Positions 34,758 through 44,541 of a DNA stretch of 64,000 nt are shown in pieces. The notes beneath the pieces are model-generated. The model had not been told where the DNA came from and ran no database searches. It saw only the letters and a list, made by a program, of their open reading frames with translations. Within the stretch, counting starts at the first letter, position 1. Every line of letters begins with the position of its first letter. Origin of the DNA: Nymphaea colorata (taxonomy: Eukaryota > Streptophyta > Magnoliopsida > Nymphaeales > Nymphaeaceae); NCBI RefSeq assembly GCF_008831285.2, contig NC_045138.2, positions 19,253,934 through 19,317,933 of the forward strand, given 5' to 3'. A program made the translations under genes and the position numbers.

Positions 34758-34820
34758 AGTCGGGCGTAACCAGTCGATGTAAGCCAGGGATCTCACGGGT
34801 GGGGCCATAACCGTCCGATG
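34758..34820 (+). repeat. Third, solitary copy of an arm segment
   Basis: About 60 bp (CGGGCGTAACCAGTCGATGT...GGGGCCATAACCGTCCGAT) is similar to 20649-20706 in the left arm and, inverted, to 35446-35515 in the right arm. It sits in the spacer about 200 bp before the right arm, in left-arm orientation, and is more diverged than the arms are from each other. The sequence from here to 35021 is CT-rich and has no other match. Confidence 0.6.
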
Positions 34821-35021
34821 CAGGTGGGTGGGCGATGATGGAGGGAATGAACGCTGCTTCTCTTGATTTTTCTATTCCTCACCGTTTTTTGAAGAACTTC
34901 GGACCCAAACGATGTTTTTCGTTTTGTTTTCTTTGTGACATTCAAATCTCTCTCTCGCTTTCTGTGTGTCAGCCCCCATCTGCAAATTCTTTCACATTCT
35001 GTCATTGTTTGGTTCTTTCTG

Positions 35022-37229
35022 TAATTAACTAGAGACCACTCTGATAAACCACAATGTGGAGGCCTCACTACTAAATTTTCAATGCCAGTGAATCAATAGC
35101 ACCATTTACGAGATAGAGAGAGATTCGAATAAACAAGAAAATAAAGGGAATCAGTCATGACACATCAAATGGTGGAAGTAAAACTAGAGAGAGAGAGAGA
35201 GAGAGAAGGGAAGAGGCATACCTGTAAGTTCGTCCCGATCACTGTTTTCTTGGTCGGAAATGGTTGCTGACAGCTGTGGCCTCCATCAATAGAGAGTGCA
35301 TCAGAAGAGAGTGCTGAGAATTGGGAAAAGGGGTGAAGAGCGTGAGGGAGGAGAGAGAGTGAAGTAGGGGAAATGAGCGACGAGATGGAGACCCCCTCTC
35401 CTTCTCTTTCCGTTTTCTATTTTAAAATCTAAGCCGTCCGATCGTTATCGATCGGACGGTTATGGCTCCACTCGTGAGATCCCTGACTTAACAGCCACTC
35501 GTTACGCCCGAATGACCACCGGGGATGGTTCAAACAGAGAAAAGTGGAAACCCTTTGGTTCATTTGAAAAACAAGGTGCGAATCACTGAGTCGGAATCAC
35601 TGAGAATCTGACCGATTTTTAAAATGTAAAATCATTTGATATAAAATATCTTTTAAAAACTAAATCAAATTAGATATTTATATATATTGAAATTTGAATC
35701 TTTTAGTTAAACATCCTATCCAAATTAAATATACTGACATCGAGAATACCATTTAATGATACGACAACACTACAGTGCAACTGGTCTATGCCAATGATGA
35801 AGAAACATTACACTAATATATGATATATTGAGCCATGGAGTATGAGGTTAGGGCCTCTTTGTAGGATGTTCCTTCACCCCAAAGGGCAAGTTTTTTTTTT
35901 TTTTTGCCTTTTTAAATTAACTATTAAAGTTAAAGTTGATCAATTATAATTGTTTGTTATTGAGTAAATTAGATTCGTTCTTTGTTGCAAGATTTCCTGT
36001 TGAGAGCCACTTTTAGCAATAGGATATATATATAGTATTATAATTCAGTAATCTAACAAATACTATCTCCACCACCGGATTCCGCCCCAGCGGCGAGCGG
36101 GTTGGAGGCAGGAAAGCCGCAGGAGGCCCACCTCTGAACCCCCTTCCCATTTCTCACAAAAGGACGGGCCGGCGGAGGCCCTCATCTCGCCGGCGGGCGG
36201 TCCCTCACCGCCGGCCCTCCGGCGAGATTGGGGGAGGCCGCCGGTGGCCCACCCCTGAACCCCCTTCCCATTTCTCAGAAAAGGAAGGGCCGGCGGCGGC
36301 GCCTCCTCTCACCGGCGGGGCTGTCGCTCCGCAGCTAGCGGGGAGACCGCCGAGGGAGGAGCCCTCCTCCTCCTCCGGACGCTTTGTTTCTTAAACTATT
36401 AAAAAAAAAAATGGCCATCCGCGTGGACGGCTCAGGGTAGCCGAGTAAAGGCTCGGCTGAGTTTATGTTCTGATTCCAGGAAGACGTGATCAGATCAAAC
36501 TTTACTACCGAGACCACTAATTGTGGAAGAAAATATTGGATTGTAATTAAGTTGGTAGGAAGCAATGCTGTCAAATGAGATGAAACGAAGCCATGTGTAT
36601 GAAGCTAGGCGTAACCAAGTGAAGTACAAAAATTATTTAGTACAAACTTTCAGGACTCGGCGAAATTCAACCTCCGTTCCTTCAGAATTCTGGCCTACCA
36701 TACACTGATACCTAAAGATTCATATCATATGCCCCACAACGGTGGAGTTGGGCAGCTTCTGGACGGAGAAGCCAGAGACGATGATGTACTAGATGAAGAA
36801 GCCTGAGCGAAAGATACCCAAGATGAAAGCTAACAATCTCACAAGTATCATTTTGATCGTCTCAGTTCACTTTGGCTGTGGGTGTTTTCGAAATGTCACC
36901 AAGTTGATGCGGCATGAAAGATGAGTCGATCGATCGCGATTGGTACTGCTCCAGAGAGACAGAGACCGCGTGATCTTACAACCATTTTGACAATCGATAC
37001 TGATCATGTGAGACAAAACTGAACTTGGTTTTCACATGTAACATTGAGAAACAAATTAAGTGGTGGATGATAGAATTGATGAGACGAATCGATAAGCTAC
37101 CAAACTGGGTGCGAAATGGAAAACGACCTAACTCCCCACACAGTTCTTGCTTTCAATCGACCCGAGGCGGAGGGGAGGCAGAGGGAGGGGACTGTGGGCC
37201 CGCCCTTAAAGAAAATCCTAGCTTCCCCA
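35022..37229. repeat. Right arm of the large inverted repeat (empty TE1 site)
   Basis: About 2.2 kb, reverse complement of the left arm, uninterrupted. It starts TAATTAACTAGAGACC and ends CCTAGCTTCCCCAT. At about 37121-37135 it reads AAACGACCTAACTCC, the unbroken form of the site where TE1 sits in the other arm. It includes the inverted GC-rich two-copy repeat (about 36080-36360), a (AG)n run near 35188-35206 and the 5'UTR-like exon reading leftward (about 35222-35410). Its outer end lies about 10 bp from the start of homology between the two LRR genes. Confidence 0.9.
35434..35459. other. Perfect 11-bp hairpin-forming palindrome
   Basis: CCGTCCGATCG, a TTAT loop, then CGATCGGACGG. The left-arm equivalent (about 20703-20724) keeps only the inner 9 bp. 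It lies upstream of the candidate 5'UTR exon of each arm. Confidence 0.75.
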
Positions 37230-37236
37230 TGATTTC

Positions 37237-37380
37237 AATTATCACAATTTTTTAGTGACTCTATGATCGCCTCTAGAATCACTTTGTGCACACAACTATC
37301 TGTTTTTTCGTGTTTTTTTTTCTTGCTGGTGCAGCACTTGAAGTCATGAGTTCTAACTGATCTCCAATTTCTTTGCACAG
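37237..37380 (+). other. Remnant of 5'UTR intron of LRR copy A
   Basis: Matches the copy B intron (about 60193-60336) from CACAATTTTTT onward, including TGCACACAACTATCTGTTTTTT, and ends in the acceptor TTGCACAG. The donor side and exon 1 seen in copy B are absent here, replaced by the inverted-repeat arm. Confidence 0.7.
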
Positions 37381-39010
37381 GACGTCGGCGATGGTGCTTA
37401 ATAGTAGAAAAAGCCGCAAACCCTCTATGTTGGTTCTCTCGCTCGCAGGAACAATGGATTTACTACTTTTACTTTTTTTATTGAGCACAATAGATGGAGG
37501 TGCAACGAGTGCTTCTTCATGCCTCGGCAGTGAAGCCTCCATCCTGCTGCGTGTCAAGGAAGGTCTCCACTTGTCCAATGGAAGGCTAAGTTCATGGGGC
37601 GGAAATGAATCTAACTGCTGCTTGTGTGAGGGAGTTGAATGCAATCCCCAAACTGGACGCATCATCGGCCTTCAACTTCAGGGTAGAACTACCAGTGAAA
37701 GTACTCGTGTTTTCTTGGATATTGATCCTAAATTGGAATTCCATGAGTACAATGAGCTTAAGGTCAATGGTCATGCCGACGCTTGTGATATTTCAGGATC
37801 AAGAGTACCTCCGGCTCTTTTTGAGCTCCACCATCTCCAGCGCCTTGACCTCTGTGACTTCAACGGGTCTGCCATACCTTCACAGCTTGCCCAGCTCACC
37901 CACTTAACCCATCTTAATCTCTCCCGTGCTTGGTTTTCTGGTCAGGTTCCTTGGGAGATTTCAAAATTGTCTAACTTGGTTTCCTTAGACCTCTCCTACA
38001 TTTAACGCTTATATTTTGATGTCCAAGAAACTATGTTTCATGATTTTCCACTAGATAACTTAGCATTAGAGGATCTAGAAGGTTTCGTGAAGAACTTCAA
38101 GCATTTAAAGTACCTGCACTTGGATTATGTCTGTATCGAACTGCGTAACTCACAAACGTGGAGCATCAGCTTGTCAGCGGCATTGCCCAATCTACTGTTC
38201 CTTAGTTTAGCTTGTTGTGATCTTCATGGCAGTCTTTCTCCTCATATTTTCAGGCTCCCGAATCTTCAAGCTCTTGATCTATCGTACAATGATCCAAATG
38301 GAACATTAATGCCATCGTTTTTTCCCCCAGAGAGCAATCTCCAATTTCTACGTCATGTAGTGACCAGCCTGTCTGGCCACCTACCATCTGAACTGTTTGA
38401 TCTTCCACTCTTGAAGGTTCTTGATTTGACTTATAGATATCGTTTGAGTGGTCTACTACCTACCAAATTACCAAAGAGTAAGCTCCAAATTCTTAAGCTC
38501 CCTAACATTATGCTGTCAGGAAGCCTTCCAAATTGGATTGGTAACCTTACATCCTTAGTTGAGCTAGATCTTTCTGGTACTCATCTCTCTGGTAGCTTAC
38601 CTGGCACAATTGGTAACCTTAGATGCCTAAGGTCATTGGATCGTTTTAATACAAATTTGTCTGGCAACCTCCCTACCACAATAGGAGAGCATTGACACAC
38701 TTGGATCTTCATAATACTGGTCTATCCGGCAACCTTCCTATCACAATGGCAAATCTTACGGCTTTAACGCACTTGGATATTTCTGGTACTATTTTCTCTG
38801 GTAATCTTCCTATCGCAATGGCAAATCTTACAGCTTTAACACACTTGAATCTTTCTGGCACTCGTTTCTCAGGTAGTCTTCCTATTATGCTAGGAAGACT
38901 TATAACCTTAAGTCACTTGGATTTGAGGGGCTGCAAGTTTACAAGCATAGACTCCTCACTCTGCCAACCTCACCCACCTAATTTACTTTGATCTTTCTAG
39001 AAACATGTTC

Positions 39011-39015
39011 AGTGG
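39011..39015. repeat. TE2 target-site duplication, left copy
   Basis: AGTGG, identical to 44542-44546. Joining the two sides restores the local LRR frame (FSG followed by SLPSLP). Confidence 0.92.
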
Positions 39016-39703
39016 TGTTGGGTCGGGTCCAGCCTCAAAAGAGGACCCGACCCGGCCCGTCACTTAAGTGACGGGCGGGTGAAGGAGAAGGCACCCGATG
39101 GTGCCCCTCCCTCTTATGACGCCTCACACATCTCTCTCTCTCGTTTTTCATTTGGGGAAAAAGAAGAGGGTTTTCTCTTGTGGCTGCTCACATCAAGAGG
39201 AGAGGAAGAAGAGAAAGGCAAGGAGGAGAAGAAGGAGAAATCGCAGCAAGGTGCGTGGGTCGATTGGCACGCCAAGAAGAAAGAGGAAAGACAAAGAAGA
39301 AAGAGAAAATGAAGGGAGTCTTCATTGGGTGATTTCTTTCTTGAATCTTTGGGGCTCTTTCTTTCATTCGTATAAGAGATTGTTATTGCTCTCTTGAGTT
39401 CACTGTTTTTCTTAAAACAGTAGGGATATTGTTGCTCGTGTATTTGGCTCCCTTTCTTGATATATAGAAAGTCTCTCTTGCCCGTGGTTTTTTACCCTAT
39501 TATTGGGGGTTTTTTCACGTAAATTGGTGTCTCCTTTTTCTTGCATCTCTAGCATATATTTTGATATATATTGCTGCAACATTGGTGTTGGAATCTCGAT
39601 CTTATGCACGCTGCCCTGTAATTCCGTTTTTCAGTAGTTTTGTGGTGGTTTGCCCTATTTTATTGTTGTTGAAGCATTCTTGTTGGGGGACACGACTATA
39701 ACA
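39016..39703 (+). repeat. TE2 5' LTR
   Basis: 688 bp, TGTTGGGTCGG to ACTATAACA, partner of 43854-44541. It opens with two back-to-back inverted repeats (39020-39053 and 39056-39075). A short basic frame in it is repeated in the other LTR and is not a gene. Confidence 0.97.
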
Positions 39704-39706
39704 AAG

Positions 39707-39718
39707 TGGTATCAGAGA
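39707..39718 (+). other. TE2 primer-binding site
   Basis: TGGTATCAGAGA three bases after the 5' LTR, initiator tRNA-Met type. Confidence 0.88.
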
Positions 39719-39768
39719 CAGGTTAGCACCAGGTTAGCACCAAGTTAGCGCCAGGTTAGCGCCAGCGT
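39719..39768 (+). repeat. 11-bp minisatellite in the TE2 leader
   Basis: Four units of about 11 bp (AGGTTAGC(A/G)CC and variants) between the primer site and the gag start. Confidence 0.75.
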
Positions 39769-39792
39769 GGTTGTGAACATTCTTATTAAAGG

Positions 39793-42700
39793 ATGGAGTC
39801 GACCCCTACTAGAATGGTCTCTTTAAATGGAAACAATTGGACTATATGGAAAGCGAAAATGGAAGATTTGCTGTATTGTAAAGACCTGTATGCACCAATT
39901 GAGAACCAAAAGCCAGCGAATATGACAGATGAAAAATGGAAGTTATTGGACAGGAAAACCATTGGCACCATCAGACAATGGTTAGATGACTGTGTTTTTC
40001 ATTTGGTATCCGCAGAGACGAGCGCGAAGTCGTTATGGCAGAAGTTGCATGATCTTTACGAGAGGAAAACAGCTGGGAACAAGACTTTCTTGATTAGGCA
40101 ATTGGTAAATCTAAAACTTAGAGAGGGAAAACCAGTGTCAGAGCATTTGAATGAAGTACAAAGCATAATTAATCAGTTGTTAGCCATGAAAATGATATTA
40201 GATGATGAGTTACAGGCACTCTTGTTGCTCAGTTCTCTTCCCGACAGTTGGGAGACTTTAGTTGTTTCTTTGAGCAACTCCGCTCCAGATGGTGTGCTTA
40301 CGATGAAGCATGTAACCAGCAGCATTTTAAATGAAGAAACAAGGAGAAAGTCTCTTGGTACTGGTAGCTCGCAAGTGTTAGTGATGGGAGACAGGGGCAG
40401 ACAGAAGAACCGTAACAAATGGCAAGACAGATCAAAATCCAGGTCCAAATCAAGACCAAAGATGACAGGTAAATGCTTTCACTGTGGTATTCCAGGGCAC
40501 AAGAAGATTGATTGCAGAAAATGGAAAGAAGAAAAAGAGCAGAAAAAGAAGATTCAAGAGAATGTGAAGCCAAAAGAGTACACTGCAGTTGCTTCAGATG
40601 ATGATGTAGTGTTATTTTTATCTGAGGAAAATGATTGTCTTACAGTTCAGAATGGTGATTCTACATGGATTTTAGATACAGGGGCATCATATCATGCCAC
40701 ACCATGTAGGGAGTTATTCTTATCCTACAGAGCAGGTGATTTTGGAGTAGTTCACATGGGCAACAGTGACACTTCGAAGATTGTTGGGATAGGAGATGTT
40801 TGCATTCAGACGAGCACATGATGCAAGTTGACTTTGAGAGATGTGAGACATGTTCCAGACTTGAGAATGAATTTGATTTCTGCAGGAAGACTAAGTGAAG
40901 ATGGATATTGTAATTCGTTTAGTCAGACAGGTTGGAAACTTACCAAGGGGGCACTAGTGTTGGCTAGAGGTGACAGATTTGGCTCTTTGTATAGGATGAA
41001 GTCTCGAATCAGTAGTGTGGATGTCAATGCAGTTACTGGTGGTACTTCGTCAGATTTGTGGCATAAGAGGTTAGGTCACATGAGTCAAAGAGGAATCGAC
41101 TTGCTCACCAAGAAGAATTTGTTACCAAAGGCAGATGGTGCACAGATATCTCCATGTGATCATTGTTTGGTTGGTAAGTTGCATCGAGTTTCTTTTCAAA
41201 AAAAGCGCTCTTCAAAAACTAAACATGTTTTAGATTTAGTTTATTCAGATGTATGTGGACCTATAAATGTGACATCTAAAGGTGGAGCATCCTATTTTGT
41301 TACATTTATTGATGATGCATCTAGGAAGGTGTGGGCCTTTACAATGAAAAGCAAAAGTGAAGTAAGTAGCATCTTCATGACTTTTCATGCAGCAGTTGAG
41401 CGCGAGACTGGTAAGAAGATGAAGAGACTGCGTACAGACAATGGTGGTGAGTATATAGCATCTTCTTTACGAGATTATTGTTTAAAGCATGGTATTAGAC
41501 ATGAATAGACAGTTCCTTATACTCCACAGCATAATGGAGTTGCAGAAAGGATGAATAGAACAATAATCGAGAGAGTTAGAAGTTTGTTATCTAGCTCTAA
41601 GTTGTCTAAGTATTTTTGGGCAGAGGCAATGCGTACTGCAGTTTATTTAATAAACAGGTCTCCTTCAGTGCCTCTAGATGGAGACATTCCACAGAGAGTT
41701 TGGTCAGATGAAGAGGTTAAGTATGATCACCTCAGAGTTTTTGGTTGCAAAGCTTTTATGCATGTACCTAAAGAACATAGGACCAAACTAGATGATAAAG
41801 CTATTCCTCTGATATTTCTTGGTTATGCAGATGATGAATTTGGTTACAGGTTATGGGATCCAAAGAATGACAAAATCTACAGGAGTCGTGATGTTGTCTT
41901 CAGAGAGGATCAGACTATTGAAGATGTCATGGGAGACACGAAGTCAGGTGTGAATGCTAGTGGTGTTCATGAGCCAACCTATGCAGAACCTGAAGAACTT
42001 TCATCTGAGCATGGTGAAACTGATGAAGATGTAGAGGAAGAAGAAAGAGAGACAGATGAGCAGTATACAGATGGCAGCCCTATAGAGACTCAAACTGATT
42101 ATGAGCATGAGTTGGAGGGGGAGCTTCCTTCGCATTCAGAGCCAATTGAGGAGCAATTGGGTAGAGGTAAAAGAACACGTATACCATCTACTAGATATTC
42201 TACTGATGAATATATTATGTTTACAGATAGTGGAGAGCCAGAATGCTATGCAGAAGTGCTAGATGATGTGCATAAAGATGAATGGATTAAAGCTATGAAG
42301 GATGAGATGAATTCTTTATACAAGAATCACACTTTTGATTTGGTAGAGCTACCAAAAGGTAAGAAAGTGTTGCAGAACAAGTGGGTCTACAAGCTTAAAA
42401 ATGAAGGTCAAGGCAAGTTGAGATACAAAGCTCGGTTAGTGGTGAAAGGTTTCAAGCAGGAAAGAGGTATTGATTTTGATGAAATTTTTTCTCCTGTTGT
42501 TAAAATGTCATCTATCAGGGTAATACTTGGTTTGGTGGCTTGTCTAGACTTGGAGTTGGAGCAGTTAGATGTAAAAACTGCTTTTCTTCATGGAGATCTA
42601 GAGGAAGAAATCTACATGACACAACCAGAAGGTTTTGTGGTTGCCAGGAAGAAACACATGGTTTGTAAGTTGAAGAAAAGCTTGTATGGACTTAAACAAG

Positions 42701-43801
42701 CACCTAGACAGTGGTACAAGAAATTTGATGCATTTATGATAAATCAAAAGTATCGCAGGTCAGCTGTAGATCATTGTGTCTACATCAGAGAGTTCTCATC
42801 AGGTAGCTTCATTATCTTATTGTTATATGTAGATGACATGCTTATTGTTGGACAGGATTGTCAATTGATTAGCCAATTGAAGATCGATATGAGCAAGTTC
42901 TTTGATATGAAAGACTTGGGGCCATTACAACAATTGTTAGGCATGAGGATTGCTCGTGATAGGAAGACCAAGAGGTTGTGGTTATCACAAGAGAAATACA
43001 TTGAGAAGGTGCTTAGCAAGTTCAACATGAAAGATGCCAAAACTGTAAGTACACCTTTAGCAGCACACTTTAAATTGGGAAATGAACAATGTCCTTTTTC
43101 AGCAGATGAGAAAGAAAGAATGGAGAATGTTCCATATGCCTCCGCAGTAGGGAGTCTCATGTATGCTATGGTTTGCACACGCCCAGACTTGGCTTATGCA
43201 GTTGGTGTAGTTAGCAGGTTCTTGTCAAATCCAGGCAAGGAGCATTGGACAGCAGTGAAGTGGATCCTAAGGTATCTGAAAAGTACTTGTACTTACTGTT
43301 TATGTTTTGGTGAATCTAATCCAGAGATACAAGGATTTGTTGATGCAGACATGGCAAGTGACTTGAACTCTAGGAAGTCTCTTTCTGGTTATGTTTTTAC
43401 TTTTGCAGGGGGAGCTGTATCATGGCAGTCCAGGTTGCAAAAGTGTGTTGCTCTTTCTACTACAGAGGCAGAATATATTGCAGCAACTGAAGCTTGTAAA
43501 GAGTTGTTGTGGATGAAGAGTTTTCTTCATGACAGGCCTTAGTCAGAAGACCTATGTGTTGCATTGTGATAGTCAAAGCGCTATACATTTGGCGAAGAAT
43601 TCAGCGTTCCACTCAAGGACCAAGCACATTGATGTTAGATATCATTGGATTCGTGATGTGCTTGAGCAGAAATTGATTCAGTTAGAGAAGATACAGACAG
43701 AGAAGAATCCTACAGATATGATGACGAAGTCTCTACCTAGAGAGAAGCATGACATGTGTAGAGACTTAGTTGGGATGACTGCCTTTAAGGCAGTGTATTA
43801 A
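39793..43801 (+). pseudogene. TE2 gag-pol polyprotein, disrupted
   Basis: Starts ATGGAGTCGACC at 39793. Domains: UBN2-type gag; zinc knuckle CFHCGIPGHKKIDC; protease ILDTGAS; GAG-pre-integrase (LWHKRLGHMS); integrase core with all three acidic residues (YSDVCGP, RTDNGGE, NGVAERMNRT); RT with YVDDM; RNase H (DADMAS, STTEAE, CDSQSA). Breaks: TGA at 40819-40821, after the protease; TAG at 41506-41508, inside the integrase; and a small indel at about 43536-43542 (FLHD/GLSQK), inside RNase H. The first two stops stay in frame. Catalytic motifs are otherwise intact, consistent with recent death of the copy. Confidence 0.95.
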
Positions 43802-43840
43802 TTTTTGTTCATTTTGCAGGTATGATCCCTCTCTTGAGGC

Positions 43841-43853
43841 TGGAGGGGGAGTT
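43841..43853 (+). other. TE2 polypurine tract
   Basis: TGGAGGGGGAGTT directly before the 3' LTR. Confidence 0.85.
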
Positions 43854-44541
43854 TGTTGGGTCGGGTCCAGCCTCAAAAGAAGACCCGACCCGGCCCGTCA
43901 CTTAAGTGACGGGCGGGTGAAGGAGAAGGCACCCGATGGTGCCCCTCCCTCTTATGACGCCTCACACATCTCTCTCTCTCGTTTTTCATTTGGGGAAAAA
44001 GAAGAGGGTTTCCTCTTGTGGCTGCTCACATCAAGAGGAGAGGAAGAAGAGAAAGGCAAGGAGGAGAAGAAGGAGAAATCACAGCAAGGTGCGTGGGTCG
44101 ATTGGCACGCCAAGAAGAAAGAAGAAAGACAAAGAAGAAAGAGAAAATGAAGGGAGTCTTCATTGGGTGATTTCTTTCTTGAATCTTTGGGGCTCTTTCT
44201 TTCATTCGTATAAGAGATTGTTATTGCTCTCTTGAGTTCACTGTTTTTCTTAAAACAGTAGGGATATTGTTGCTCGTGTATTTGGCTCCCTTTCTTGATA
44301 TATAGAAAGTCTCTCTTGCCCGTGGTTTTTTACCCTATTATTGGGGGTTTTTCCACGTAAATTGGTGTCTCCTTTTTCTTGCATCTCTAGCATATATTTT
44401 GATATATATTGCTGCAACATTGGTGTTGGAATCTCGATCTTATGCACGCTGCCCTGTAATTCCGTTTTTCAGTAGTTTTGTGGTGGTTTGCCCTATTTTA
44501 TTGTTGTTGAAGCATTCTTGTTGGGGGACACGACTATAACA
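43854..44541 (+). repeat. TE2 3' LTR
   Basis: 688 bp, ends TGTTGGG/TATAACA, followed by the AGTGG duplication at 44542-44546. Confidence 0.97.

Larger units (their letters stand above)
39016..44541 (+). mobile_element. TE2: full-length, young Ty1/copia retrotransposon
   Basis: A 5,526-bp element with two 688-bp LTRs (TG...CA), target duplication AGTGG, initiator tRNA-Met primer site, polypurine tract and gag-pol in copia order. By eye the LTRs differ at only five sites, all transitions, about 0.7 percent, so it inserted recently. The gag type (N-terminal NGNNWTIWKAKMEDLL) and RT resemble the Tnt1/Tork group; lineage is inferred. It interrupts LRR copy A in the same orientation as that gene. 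Confidence 0.96.

Noticed and set aside
13547-37229. Calling the inverted repeat a complete hAT or Mutator element
   Set aside because: The outer ends vaguely resemble transposon termini, but neither an 8-bp nor a 9-bp target duplication is visible and no transposase is found in the spacer.
39079-39397. Lys/Arg-rich frames repeated at 39.1 and 43.9 kb
   Set aside because: Identical frames lie in the two TE2 LTRs; they are incidental LTR translations.
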